Shown here: positions 20,103 through 32,473 of the stretch, piece by piece
Numbering within the stretch: position 1 is the stretch's first letter
Layout of the letters: every line of letters begins with the position of its first letter
From: Apophysomyces variabilis
Lineage: Eukaryota; Mucoromycota; Mucoromycetes; Mucorales; Mucoraceae
Length of the DNA stretch: 64,000 nucleotides
Direction: 5' to 3'
Assembly (NCBI GenBank): GCA_002749535.1
Contig: MZZL01000082.1
Location: forward strand, 56,360-120,359
The notes under the pieces: model-generated
Told to the model about the DNA's origin: nothing
Database searches by the model: none
What the model saw: only the letters and a program-made list of their open reading frames with translations
Position numbers and translations under genes: made by a program

Positions 20103-22018
20103 TCACGCCTGCGTGTATTCCTTGTGCGCATAACCATTTTGCGCGAGAGTTTTCTGTACACGAAGTACAAAAGGTCGAGTCCGTGCGATGTCACGGACAG
20201 GAGTTTTAAAAATCACATCCATCAACTGAGATAGGCACGCCAATGATCTGTCTTTCAGGGCTGTGTTACTGTCAACATGGTAAAGCAACACTTCGCACGC
20301 CTGTTTCAGTTCATGCACGCATGGTCTAAAGTAGCAATCGATCTGGGTTACCCACGTATTGAAAAGATCAACCAAGGCAAACGCCGCTGTAGTACAGCGT
20401 TCGACTGAGATGGGTGTGGGAAGATATGTCTGATGAAGTAAAATCCAATGTCCGTGATACTTGATCCAATGCATGTACAGACACCGTGATCGCCAGACGG
20501 AATATGCTGTATCATCTACGATATGTTCTAATGGCGGTAATGACTCTCGGAAGGTAAGGAGGGATTTTTCGATGCGTTCGATTTCCTTGTAAGGCACTTG
20601 TTGGGTGTCATTAGCAAAACAGACTCGCCGAATAGTACGTGTAATCTGATATGCCTTGAACTCGAACCATTGGAAAAGATTTTGATGCTCATCATCGTCA
20701 CCAAACGGGTTGAAGCAAGTGGTGGTGCTAAAGTGATCGTCTAAATCTACCTCGTATGGCTTGTTGCGAAAATGTGACACATTTGTGTCTAAGAAATACA
20801 TAAACCAGAGTAAAGCACGAGCGTATCGTGTCACATTGGCCACTGTCAATCCTGGTATAGGCATCATGCCTATCTGTGCACGGGCTATCGAGCCTAAGGC
20901 ATCTTCACGATACAGTCTGAGTGCTGAAGCCATACGTATCGCCATCCCTGCATAAATATAGATCATATCGGTGTTTCCATTTTCTACATGGTATAACACG
21001 AGATTTGAAATAGCATGGCATGTCGTTAAACTTGGAGCGTCGAAAAAGAGGGTGGATAGGAGATGTTTTGCCCAGCGATAATATTGCTGTGCCAACTGTG
21101 TACAGGCCTCTTTCGTCATTTCCAAAGAGCCGAATACGTGTGGATGCCAGACATAGGCGTGGGGCAACATGTGGCAAATCATGGAAGCAAAAAGAAGTTG
21201 GAGTGACGGCTGGGCAGAGGCCAGGGGACGGGTTAATAATTCTTCCGCAAACAATTCGTCAAAATACTGGATACCACCGTGAAGAAGGCAAGTTTTGTAT
21301 AAATTTAGCAAGGCAAGCACCACATCGGTAGGCAGAATTGGTGGTATTTGAGAATAGTCTGCTCCATAATCTTCTTCTCCCAGAGACGGTTCTGGTGGGA
21401 GCAAACTTGTAAAGTGGCTTAACTTGATCGTGGTGAAAATGGCGTTATTCCTCGTGAGCCAAATGGGTGTTGCCACAACCGAGTATGTCGGGGATGAAGG
21501 ATACGAGGAAGGAGGAGGAACAGCGTTATCCAAAGCAAAGCGGACAATACATGAGTAGATCTCTTCTACATGTGCCATGTTTGTTTCGATACAGAGACCA
21601 GCGCCGTTGCGGTATTTTCGGATATCCCATGCATTAAGCGCATCTGTCCGAAGACCGGTGCTTTTATTTTCTGCCACCAGCTGCTCGAGCAAACCAAACT
21701 CATCCATTAATGACTGAATTTGTTCTTCCAACCCGCTGAAGCGATCTCGTAGCGCAGTACTTTCCAGGTCACCAGGGCCGTCAAGATATTGACACGGTGT
21801 ATCAGCCGCCAAACATTGTTCACACTCTGGACGAGTACGAGAACATTTGGATCTTTGTTTCCGACATCTACCCGGGCGCACGGAGAAGTCTGTTATTATG
21901 TATTCCTTGCTGCATTTCACACTTGCCTTTGACATGATAAGGCTACTCGAACTCTACGTCTAATTTGTTTAGGCTCATTGTTATGTTGAGGGTTTACAAC
22001 TGCAACAGCACTCTCCAT
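20103..22018 (-). CDS. Zn2Cys6 fungal transcription factor with Fungal_trans domain
   Basis: Two exons, 22018-21927 and 21867-20103, about 618 residues. The 59-nt intron splits the zinc cluster and starts with GCAAGT, a GC-AG donor (AAAG|GCAAGT). Joining restores SCQRCRKQRSKCSRTRPECE and the rest of CX2CX6CX6CX2CX6C ending PCQY. A short coiled-coil dimerisation segment follows (LRDRFSGLEEQIQSLMDEFG). The long middle region matches the fungal-specific transcription-factor domain in character: YRWAKHLL, GMAIRMASALRLYRED, RALLWFMYFLDT. The basic RRRVRVALS before the first Cys fits DNA contact. Target genes cannot be inferred. Without the GC donor the first Cys pair would be lost, so an annotation limited to GT introns would misplace the start. 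Confidence 0.88.
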
Positions 22019-22986
22019 GACTATCGAGAAAAAAGGAAAGAGGAAAACGAGATACTTAGAAAAGGATTTTCGGTTCCAACATCCGCTGAAAAGAGAGTTT
22101 GCCTTGAATTGCCGGAATTTCAACTTCCGCCAATAAATAGATAAAAAAAAAGCTTGTGTGTTATACCTACCATTGAACCCTTCTTCTTTTCTTTCCTTCT
22201 TTTGCCCCTTCTATACGGCTGATTCTCCTAAAAAGTTCATGAGAATAACGCTCATTGTACACATTGGCCATTAGTGCAGCATAACATATAGCGAACTATC
22301 CTAGGTTCGCACATGCAGGACCAAGAGAACGTTGACTGCCGTTCCAGTAAGATGAAGGTCACTTACCTTGAGTTATTTTGTTTACCAACATATTGCGTAT
22401 TCTCGGCTTGACTCTTTTGGTTAAATGAGCCAAAACCTTGCTATCTTCAAGCATCAGGTGCTACTATTATGTAGCTTGACATCATACCCCTGGGATGTCT
22501 GCAACTAAACACTGCTCCACAGCTGTCGATTGGCTTATGAAAAGAAACTAATTTCCTTGTATGTATAATGAGTCAAGATCGAAACAATACGAGCGACTTT
22601 TTCATTGGATAAGTATCAAGCGTCGGTGAAGCTATCTTTTTTTTTGAACGTCCGGACATCAAATGCTTTTTATTTTTTTTTTGCCCATTAACCTGATACT
22701 CAATTCTGTATCAGGCATTTAATAGTAGCACAGGAAGGCCACCTCAGCTTTAAAAGTATGATGTAAAATTCCTATTAACACAATGGATAATCTCTACTCT
22801 TATGCGGCGTTTGCTGGTGTACGAAACGAATTTTGCGCTTGTAACCACAGCTTTTCGCATCTTAAAAAATTCGCGCTGTTCGCCAAAAGAACGATTGATC
22901 TGATCCCTTGCCATAAAAAGGCGCATGCTGGGTCTGCTAACAAATTCTATGATGAAAGACTAATGCGACAGCAGAGATCATAAGCT
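22019..22986. other. Intergenic upstream of the Zn2Cys6 gene
   Basis: AT-rich, with poly-T/poly-A tracts near 22630-22680. It should contain the promoter of the minus-strand Zn2Cys6 gene. No gene or repeat recognised. Confidence 0.4.
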
Positions 22987-23868
22987 TTAGCAAGCCGTTG
23001 TCTGCACTTCGTCCTTCCTTTCCTTTCCCTTTGGTAATGCACGTTTGTAATAGCTACGCATCTTCTTCCAGTCTTTAGCGTATTCCTGCTTTATTTTCTC
23101 TTTTCCGCTATCATTCGTTCAATTATTTTATTTGTCTTTGCTTCTCTCATTGGAGCTAAATGGCACCCATACGCATAGCAAGTGGTTAAGAGTCGTGTGG
23201 AGAATATTAGTTTCCCATAAATTTTTGGATTTGGCTTGCATATCCTTGGCCAGCACTTGGAATGGTCAATGATAAACGTCACTATGTCTTTGGCTATTCT
23301 TTCAGATCTTTGATATTGGGATTCTTGCGATATCGGATGCAGTCGGGTATTTTGCTCTCACACAGCGGTCAAGTATTTCGCGCTCAGAAACTGGATGTGC
23401 TGTTACGTAATAAGTCTCTTCATATCATCAGGAACAGCCTTTTTGTTAAACATAACCCTCGTGTCTTCAGGCAACGGCGCAACTTGAATGTATCCACCCT
23501 TGTCCAAGAGACAAGTGTCGCGAATGACCGCTTCTGGTAGCAATTCTGCTACCGCAAATATCGATAGTTCTTGGTTAATGTGCACATTTGTTGCCATCAA
23601 GAGAGTAGGAATTGGTTTTGGTGATAGCATAATAAATCACCGTACGCGATATGGAGCCCACGAGCAGCATATTCCAGCATGGTTGCGCGAACAATGACTG
23701 AGATTTCTGCCGTATGGTTGGCGCGAGTCATGGTAGCGGCAGCTTCTTGATGTGCTTGCGGTAAATCTTATCGAAGTATTCTTTTGATGGGCACACTGCA
23801 TGTTCGGAACTTCGGTTCGGCGTTGTTGCCTGTATTCTCTCCATCGACTGTCTCTTCTGCCGAGGCAT
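22987..23868 (-). pseudogene. Decayed ORF of unknown family
   Basis: Minus-strand segments in changing frames suggest a once-continuous protein: MPRQKRQSMERIQATTPNR and SKEYFDKIYRKHIKKLPLP, then TMLEYAARGLHIAYGDLL, then LLMATNVHINQELSIFAVAE with LPEDTRVMFNKKAVPDDMKR, then after stops AKDIVTFIIDHSKCWPRI and GCHLAPMREAKTNKIIERMI, and finally EYAKDWKKMRSYYKRALPKG before a stop at 22987. Several stops and frame changes break it. The composition is protein-like, but I do not recognise the family. It could be an old transposon gene. Confidence 0.35.
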
Positions 23869-26794
23869 GACCACTAGCTTCCAACTGCTCCTCCCTTTCT
23901 ACTACTGATTGATCAAAGTGCGCCTATTAAGGTTTCTTTTGAAACCGCCAGCTTTTCGAACGGACCTTGCTTATTTCCATCATCCGATTCGTTTTTCGTC
24001 AATATCTTCTGTTCATTTCGCTCAAACAAGAGTCAAGTGCTTGCTTAAGATAACTAAAACAATTCTTCTTTGGACTCAACGAAAGTTTCAGCTTTTCTTT
24101 TCCTTGGAACATTGGAAGTTTGCACGTGGGAATATCTACATTCTAAAAGGTAGTTTGAATCCACATTGTCTTTTGGCATGATTCGGTCATCGTAACCGAT
24201 GGAAAAAGAAGAAATGAGGAAGAGATAGAAGAGGACAGCAGTTCAAGTAAGTGGAATTGTTAGTTATTGTAGTTCCAATTTCTAGTCTACCCTACGGACA
24301 AATCGAACCCAGTGATCGTTTTGCAAGGATAATGAATTCCAGCTGTTTCATCTGACCCTCTCAATGCAGGTTCCTATTTCGGTAAACGGCTCCAATGGCA
24401 TGAAATTGGGACAACCCGATAAATTGCAACGAAGATGAAGCTTCGCAGAAAGTTGTGTATTAAAAGAGCAAGGTTAGTAGCTTGAGGTGACTGGTATCAC
24501 ATTGTCTTAAGTATGAGAAGCAACAATGTCTATCTGTCAAACTCGGAAATGGAATGGATTAATCGACAATTCACGTTTATAAAAACACGTTTACTTTTAG
24601 TGTGCACCGTTTACCATGCATAAATTGAGGATCATGCTTCGAATAGAAGCTCACGTGCCCTATGTGAGCCAGGTCTATCTCCAGAACCAACAGTGTCTTT
24701 CAAAGTAAATCTTCCCGCGCTATTCATGGTGACAATAGTCATTTGTAATAGAAAGAAATGGATAACCAGTGACCTGCAAAAACAAGCATAGTCTATGGAT
24801 ATGTCTTAAAAGGAGCTGGTTGAATAGGACCGGTTCAGTTGATAAGAATATATTCTATCCTTTCGCATGAACTACGCACTGGCCATGCGTTACACGAATA
24901 TGCCTGTAGTGTTGTGCAATCGTTGTTTCTTGTTCAATCATCTTCCTCACCTGATCCGAGATCAATAACGTATTCCTTACAATTCTACTTGTACATCTGT
25001 ATGGTTTGCATGCTCAAGCATCTTTTCTCTTGGTTTATCTCTGTTTCCTCTTTGCAATCGTCGCGCAGATTAAGATGGAATGATCTTTTAATTCGGAGAT
25101 GTTTCAGGGTCAACCTGTGAACTTTCCTCATTTTGGTTGTTTAATGGCAAAGTTTCTTGCCAGATTTGCATATTGTCTTATTCTTTAGCAGAAACTTGAT
25201 CCTTCATTGAACGCAAAAATCATTTAGAGTAGCGTAAAGGGTCGTTCATAAAAGAGCATGTTGGTTTAGGAGATTTTAGGCTTTCAGTGTGCTTTATTGA
25301 CACTCGTAGCTTCGTTATTATACTATCCTCATGGAGAGGGCGATATGCAAATACTGAAAGACTGCGCGATCGTGGTTTTCTTGCATATCAATGTGCTATT
25401 TGCTAGCTCTTTGTCACAACTCGTCCAGCTCATAAAGCATTGCTACCAGAAACATTTCTTTTGCGCTTTACGCCACTTGAAATGCTTATATGTAACTAGA
25501 GTTCTCCCATTGTCCCTTGCTATTGAAGAAAGAACCATTCCATAACAATGTTAAGTGTTATCGACTATTAGATTATGATTGTAGTAGAGGATAATAGGGC
25601 TACAATTCCAGAGTCAAGGTTAATACAACTGAAAAAGAGTTCTTCTTTATTCTTCTGAGCACAGACTAATTAAATAGTTGGCTTTCAATTCTACTTCTAG
25701 TTTGTATTTTTCAGCTAAGTTTATAACATGCAGTCCATCATTGGAACTTTTACGCAACATACCTGGCAAATGGTTACTGCAAATTTTCAAGACGTAACTA
25801 GTTTATGAGGATGGTTTGAACACAGAATAGTACGATTATCACAATACCAAAGTCAGCAGTATCTGCCTTATTCTTCAATTTTGCCATGAAATTAATCTCT
25901 TCATTGTGTGCTTTGTGCGTCTTTGCTCGTTCGGATGTACTCGACTTCTGCTGCAGGCGGATCTGGTGATGATTGGATAAGACCAGCTGACCAGGTCAAG
26001 CTTAATTTCAATGACCTTTAGTTAACAAGAAGCTTTTTCCAATAAAGGTGCTTCCATTTGTTCTACACCGTTGGGTCCAACGTACTTTCCATTTATACGC
26101 ATCTTGACAATGAATCGGATGTTGTTCGATACTAAGCACGCTGGCTAAGTCATTTTTCATGAATCCCCATTATAGTTTTAATGAATCGTACGTGTTTGTT
26201 TACTTGTTGTAGTTAGTATCACATGCTAAACAGAAGAATAAAGGATGCAGACTTTTCTAAGGTTCCACAAAAAAAGACGGATCTATTTTCATAGCGTGGC
26301 GGTTGTTGAAAGGGCATGGAAATTAGCATGATGAGCATAGTGAGCAACATTGATATCACAGTATTAACGAACAGAACATTACAGTGACTTGATAGGTTTA
26401 TTGCAAGATGGTCATCCGTTTGTTTAGCAACTCGTTTCTGTAAAGAATTGCTTTTGTTTTCTTGATCGATAGTGAGTAATGGCGCTCATTGTGCGATTTT
26501 ATGCACCTGCTCTATTTATCCAATGAGGAGAATATAAAAGAATCAGCGAGTCACAGTAAGTGAATCTGTACCTAGCCAAATCGCGATCGGCGCTTTGTAG
26601 CTCTCGTATCTTATTATTGACATCTCGTCATATAAAAAGGAACCTGTATTGTAACCGTGTCGCTGGCCATCGGTTAACCAATGCTGCAAGACGATCATAG
26701 TAATACCTATCCAATTCATGACCATGAAACAGAGGTATAAAAAAACAGCCGATGCTGCCCTGAAACAGCCGTTGACCCTCTACTCAAACTTCAG
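23869..26794. other. 2.9 kb without recognisable genes
   Basis: AT-rich DNA with short ORFs only (for example 23909-24181, 24839-25120, 25297-25545, all plus). None shows a known motif, and their rich Phe/Leu/Ser composition is typical of translated AT-rich noncoding sequence. The right end should contain the promoter and perhaps a first exon of the coiled-coil gene that follows. Confidence 0.45.
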
Positions 26795-29344
26795 GATTAC
26801 CCCGATGAAGAGGCAATGCAGCAAGCCATGGATGAATGGCTAGAGACATACGGCATGGAATCGCGGGGAACTGTTACCTTTGAGCAATGGTTGGAAGTTA
26901 TTAACCACTACGAAGATTATTATGGAACAGTTGTCCTTACGCAACCTGATCGAGCTGCTCTTGAACCATACTTTGCAGACAACTATAACTTGGAAATGTC
27001 ACCGAAGAATTTTGTGGATTTGGTTAAAGCTATCAGAGAAAGCAGACAGGAGAATTTCCCTGTGGACGATCATAAGGACAATGATACATTTCCCTCCCAG
27101 TCTGTTTCTCCCGAGCCATCGACAAGTGCAACTGCGTTTGCCGTTCGGCAAAGATCTTCCAATATGCTTAGCTATGGGCCATCGCGGCCACGGCCAATGG
27201 TACGAAGAAGATTTGATCAAGATAATGAGGAAGACCATGATTCCGTGAATACAAACGATCATAGCGCTAGTGAAGATCATCCATCCATTCCGGATAATTA
27301 CGACTCGGTAAGTCTAATTCAACAGAAGAAATAGGAAGATAAAAATCTATCCAATTTACTAACTATTTAAAGAGTTTACGAGATGAAGGAATAGACCAAA
27401 TATCCTCGCCACAGGTCGGCGACAGGTTGTCTTATAATCCGAGAGGCATGGTGGCTGATCAAGCATTTCATCGAAAATCAAACTACCTATCTCACGATAT
27501 AGTTCAATCACATGAAGAGGACACACTTGACGTTGATCAACGCAGTGTAAGACATCATAGATAGGAAACACCACTAATAAGTAACTATAGACTGAATATG
27601 ACACAACTCATGTCTCCCAGTATAAGCGCCAGTTACAGGAAGCTGAGAGCGATAAAGCAAAACTGAGACGCCAAGTTCAAGACTTACAAAGGCAACTGCG
27701 CGAAACAACAGCAAACTATGAAAATATGGCAATTCAGCAACAAAGCAGTATGTCCAGACTCCAAGATCAGCTGAATAGTATGAAGCAGGACATGGCTACC
27801 CAAAAATCAGATATATCACAGTACCGAGTAATGGAGGAAGATCTGCAGGAACAGATTGCCGATGTACGACTTCTTATTCATTTCACGTAACTCATATACT
27901 GCCATAGCTTCAGCAGCAAATCAGGTTGTATGAGTCTGATAAATCGAAACGAACGCAAAACTACGATAAGATGAGAGAAGAATCGGCTAAGAAAGATGGT
28001 ATCTTCTGAATAGCAGAAGAAGACTTTGACTGAAACATCTCATTTAGAGGAATTGTCAAAACTTCGCAAAACGATTACACAGAAACAGGAACAATTACGA
28101 AGTGCGGAAGCCAACTTTGCGCGGGCAACAGAGGAAATGAACGGCCTTATGCAGGAAAATAAGGAGCTTCGTCTTTTACAAAGACAAATGGAAGATGAAC
28201 TGGAAAACATGCATAGCATACAAAAGGATTGCGAGGATCTACAAAACGAAAACGAAACTTTGAAAAGTCTTATTGATCGACTAAAGTTTGATCTGGATGA
28301 ATTAAGGAGCCGTGCTACAACAGAAGAAAAAGGGGGAAAGGCTAAGGTCTACCCTGAATGTGCTATTGCTTTTTTCTGACAGATATTTAGACGCTTCATC
28401 TCGAACTTTCCGGCGGACAGCAAGCTTTGGAAGATGGGGAAGAATATGACGAAATTGGTGAAGAACTTCTTCTGGAAGCAAAGGTATGTGTAACTAAAAT
28501 TCTGGCTTATAGCTAATTTTCTATTTAGATAAAGGAAGCTTTGATGGTTACAGAGAAACTTAAAGATACGGAACAAGAACGAGATGATTACAAACTAAAG
28601 GCAACTTCGGCATTACGAGAGCTTGACGAATGTAAAACTAGCATTGATCTCTCTGGCTACATTACTTACGAATTGCTCATAGTACATAGACAGTACTTGA
28701 AGTCAAAGGAGGAGCTTCAAAGAGATAATCATGTATTGCACGAAACTATTGAAAGGCTGAAGAAGCAAGTTGATAAGGCCAAATGTGATCAAGAAACCCA
28801 GACAATAATAGCTGCTGTTACGGAACAGGGTGTTCAGCACGAAGGAGATCATCACCCATGCGTTGATTGTATTTCCCGATCTAACGAGTACGAGCAATTA
28901 AACGAAGAAGTCTGCAAGCAATCAAATATGATCCAACAAATGCATTTGATGGCGCGAAATTCGAGGTACATGGGTGTTGGAGAAGAAGCAAGTTCTGCGA
29001 TCACGAAATGTAAGTGTGTATTAATATTTAGAGCCAGGCGCTAAGTTTAGTAAATCTGATATTTAGTGGAGGCTTCTTTTCAGTCTACCTCTGTCAAGCG
29101 ATCGTGCGATCCTTATCCAGCATACAAGCAGTATCTGTGGTATACAATGGCCTATCTTGTAGGATTTATAACGTCGGCGTGGCTGATAGACCAAAGCTTG
29201 CAGTATGGACTGTGGGAATACCCAGCTGCGATTCCCCTAAGCAGAAATCCTTCGTTACCATGGGGTGGCCAATCTTTGGATTCTTTCCTTTACTGGTTGG
29301 AAGGACTGATACTAGACAAAGAGGACTTTATCCGTCCAGTTTAA
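26795..29344 (+). CDS. EF-hand-like, coiled-coil protein with C-terminal membrane segment
   Basis: Multi-exon gene: 26795-27307, 27373-27546, 27591-27863, 27908-about 27997, about 28014-28346, 28391-28483, 28529-29009 and 29067-29344. The start is uncertain; the frame is open a little before 26795 (VDPLLKLQDYPDEE) and the first Met inside is at 26816. The N-terminus (AMDEWLETYG...FEQWLEVINHYEDYYG) looks like a degenerate EF-hand pair. A Ser/Pro/acidic linker follows, then hundreds of residues of heptad coiled coil, then a single membrane segment (WYTMAYLVGFITSAWLI) and a tail of about 50 residues. This order resembles LINC-complex KASH5/Kms proteins, which link microtubule motors to the nuclear envelope, but the tail is long and lacks PPPX. 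The join near 28000 is unresolved (frame shift or tiny exon). Confidence 0.6.
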
Positions 29345-29681
29345 CGGCACTGACTTGCTTTCTTTACTCCACTAAGCTATACTGCTATTATAAACAGTTT
29401 GTACATATATCCCTGCAGCGCATTGCTATCACACATAGTAACTAATCGAAAATCAGTGAGAGAAAGAATGATAAAATAAATTTGCTGATTGATCAAGAGA
29501 AAAATTCGAGGGAACCCTTAGGTTCTTAATTATGGCATGCGTATGCGCCTTTTAGTCCGTAACAGTGAGTAATAAGTATGCTCTTCTACGCGTAAATGAG
29601 TAGTAGAAAACACTGACAGTCAGGTTAAAAAAGCAATGACACGCATATGTCATAGGTTGAATTACTTATCCATGAATTAGT

Positions 29682-30179
29682 ATGAAATTCGTCTCCAAGA
29701 TCATTCCTCTGCTAATCCTAGTATGGCAGATTGTATTATCGCGAAGCAGCGGCGAAGTTATATACTCAGATGACATCGTCCTTCAACAGCCCTTCCTACC
29801 TCTTGTCCCATACAGTACCTCTTCCAAGACATTCCATGAGAGAACAATCAAAAAGGCCGTCATTAATGCTGATTGGTTCGCTTGCCACGTTTTTCTTTTT
29901 ATTTGTTTATTATTTCACGTTATTTCCCTTCTTCACCTCTCTGGATTGTTTTTATTTAATACCATTATATCAATACCTTCTGTGAACAAAGCATCAGATT
30001 CAGGCTCTAAATACAATGAGCGGTCACATATAACAACTGTAATGGCGCATAACAAGCTATTGCATGGAGGCTTTAAGGAAAGAAAACATACAGATGACTA
30101 CAAAGTAGATCTAACAGTACAAAGTTCTCGCAAGCTAGTATCATCGAACAACTGCTATCGCAGAGCCAGAAATTTTTGA
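29682..30179 (+). CDS. Hypothetical small membrane/secreted protein
   Basis: An open frame of 165 residues starts with a signal-like segment (MKFVSKIIPLLILVWQIVLS) and has a second hydrophobic stretch (CHVFLFICLLFHVISLLHLS). A second frame over the same DNA also encodes a hydrophobic segment, and no family is recognised. It may be a real small protein, an exon of a larger one, or chance. Confidence 0.22.
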   Translation: MKFVSKIIPLLILVWQIVLSRSSGEVIYSDDIVLQQPFLPLVPYSTSSKTFHERTIKKAVINADWFACHVFLFICLLFHVISLLHLSGLFLFNTIISIPSVNKASDSGSKYNERSHITTVMAHNKLLHGGFKERKHTDDYKVDLTVQSSRKLVSSNNCYRRARNF

Positions 30180-30213
30180 CATCTTCTTCACTCTACAAGA
30201 GAAAGGCCAAAAG

Positions 30214-30570
30214 AATGACCCATCTTAAACTGTCAATAATTGAAGCTGCTCGTGCTGGTACAGCACTTCAAGATGGATAGGGTCTTTGGACCATCTGTTG
30301 ACACCAGTACACTGACGCGAATTACTGCTGCGGATAAATGATCCCAGTATTCTTTGACCAATCGCTTATACTATCCAAGCGGCTGGGTTTTCTGGGCTTC
30401 ACATTCAGCGCACAAATGGTACCCATAAAAACAAGCTCCTTATTGAGGCAGACAAACAGGTAAAGGACGTATCGAAGCCAAAATCCTGTCGCTGAATAGC
30501 AAGCCTATCTTGGACTACAACAACCATGCTGCTAGCCATCAAAGACGCCACATTACATATCCGCTACGCA
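30214..30570 (+). mobile_element. Possible decayed Tc1/mariner-like transposase fragment
   Basis: Frame-hopping translation gives MTHLKLSIIEAARAGTALQD, then VDTSTLTRITAADK, then AAGFSGLHIQRTNGTHKNKL. The order (helix with IIEAARAG, a TSTLTRI recognition-helix-like block, then a spacer) recalls the paired HTH region of Tc1/mariner transposases. Many stops and frame breaks are present, and no DDE catalytic block can be followed. It sits just before an inverted repeat. Confidence 0.28.
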
Positions 30571-30802
30571 CATGTAGACTTAGCAGCATCAAGATCGATC
30601 AAAGCTGTTTTTCTTTTCTTACGAGCAAAATTATTACATAAATGTATCTCCTACTAAAACATCATCGACGAAAAGCACACAGTTATATACTTTTTTATTG
30701 ATGTAGATTGGACAAGACAAAACCCTGGAAATCGACAGTTTAAAAATGTTCAAGCGTATTTTCTGTGAAATGGTCAAGGTAAGAGTGAGCTTATTCAAAT
30801 TT

Positions 30803-30980
30803 GGACATGGGAACGTCTATCCGCACCAGTTACTCAGCTGGTGAAACGTTGCACTGGATGGTTGGAATAAACCGGGCTGTTTGGGGATGTGCGGGTGATC
30901 TGCCGGAAAATAAACCGGGTACCAAGCGGAATCTCCGGTACAGTTAACTGGTACGAATAGACGGCCATCTCGGACATACC
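30803..30980. repeat. Inverted repeat pair
   Basis: A 19-base arm CGTCTATCCGCACCAGTTA near 30814-30832 is matched in inverse orientation near 30944-30963, with two mismatches that are both C/T transitions. Similarity extends weakly outward (GGACATGGG against GTCCGAGATGG). This may be the stem of a foldback element or worn transposon ends. Confidence 0.4.
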
Positions 30981-31284
30981 CCGGATATTTTGTTCGCGAT
31001 TATCAATTTCAATCAACCAAAAAAGGAACTATGAACCTGTCGGACACAAGAAGATGCTAAATCAAACAAAGCCTCTTTGAATACAGTGAATACAAACATA
31101 GCAATACATGTATGATATTTGAAAGAGAGATGTTCAAAAACAGCCCGGTTCACTTATCGCGCGTTTGTGCTTGCATAAAAAGTGCAATGACTCAATCAAG
31201 ACGACAATGCGCCACCGTCGTTTAAATCGGGGTTTAAATTAATTCTACACATTGACATGTGCTTATGAAGCGAGTTTGACCCAC

Positions 31285-32473
31285 ATGCCCTCCCCTCCTA
31301 AACCTTGGGAAATCAACGGCGCTGCGACAGGTTCGGCAACGCCTGCGGTGGCAGCAACAACTTCACTTGCAAACACACCAACAACAACAGCAACAAGTAA
31401 TACAAATGCACCCTCAGTGCCTTCTCGCCCATCAAACATGACAACTGCTACAACAGGCCTGGAAGGTACAGGGTATAGCACAGGTAAGAAGAGGGGAAAA
31501 AAAGAAAAGAGTGAAATTGCATGGCGTCTTGCGTTTGCCTCGTCATTAAACCATGTCATTAGGCTACGGCGGCATGGGTTATGGTAGTAGTCCGTACAGT
31601 CGGTACGGCGGTGGTTACGGATCCTATGGGTCCTACGGTGGCATGGGATCATACGGTGGCATGGGTTCCTATGGTGGGATGGGATCCTATGGAGGAATGG
31701 GTTATATGGGATATAACCGGTTCGGAAGCGGATATTCACCCTATAATCGTTTTGGCGCTGGCGCTGGGGGCATGTATGGGCCACCCGACGAGTTCAGTCT
31801 GACGCAGCGCATGGAAGCCAGCACGCGTGCGACGTTTGAAGTCATTGAATCCATTGTGGGGGCGTTTGGTGGGTTTGCTCAGATGCTTGGATCTACTTAC
31901 ATGGCAACCCACTCAAGTTTTATGGCCATGGTCGGCGTGGCCGATCAGTTTGGTCAATTACGGCATTATCTTGGGAATATCTTCAATATCTTCGCCTGGT
32001 TTCGTTTCGTTCGACGGCTGCTTTACAGACTAGTAGGTCGAACGCCCCCAGCTGATGCTGAAGAACAGCAGAATAGTGTGGAATTACCAGAAGATCGCGG
32101 ACAACAACAAGAAGTTGCGGAAACGCAACCTGGTGTATCTCGACGACACTATATCTTGTTCTTCGCAGCCTTTGTTGTCGGCTTGCCATATATCATCTAT
32201 AAACTCATGCAGCGGGCAAACAGGCACCAGCAACAGCAACAAGCATTTTTCCAAAACCCTGATTATCCAGTTATCCAGCAAACCAAATTAGGGAGGGCAC
32301 TTTACGATTTCACAGCTGAATCGCCCATGGAACTTAGCCTTCATCAAGGAGATATGGTACATGTCTTATCTACGGTAGATCCAGTCACAGGAGCGCCAAG
32401 TGAATGGTGGCATGGTCGTCTGGAAGACGGATCCTCTGGAGTCTTCCCCGCTGCTTATGTCCAGTTACTGTAG
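31285..32473 (+). CDS. PEX13: Peroxin PEX13
   Basis: Two exons, 31285-31483 and 31563-32473, about 369 residues; the start MPSPPKPWEING is the classic PEX13 N-terminus. It is followed by an Ala/Thr/Asn-rich linker, then a Gly/Tyr/Met repeat region (repeated GMGSYGGMGSYG) that includes the intron, a conserved region (MEASTRATFEVIESIVGAFG...FAWFRFVRRLLYRL), two membrane segments (near GGFAQMLGSTYMATHSSFMA and YILFFAAFVVGLPYIIYKL), and a C-terminal SH3 domain (ALYDFTAESPMELSLHQGDM ... WWHGRLEDGSSGVFPAAYV). PEX13 forms part of the peroxisomal docking/import pore with PEX14 and binds PEX5; the Gly/Tyr-rich repeat is the type reported to make a permeable meshwork. The ORF is intact. Confidence 0.95.

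Noticed and set aside
31263..31784. Minus-strand ORF of 173 residues opposite PEX13
   Set aside because: Low-complexity His/Arg translation of the repeat region on the antisense strand; PEX13 fully explains the sequence.
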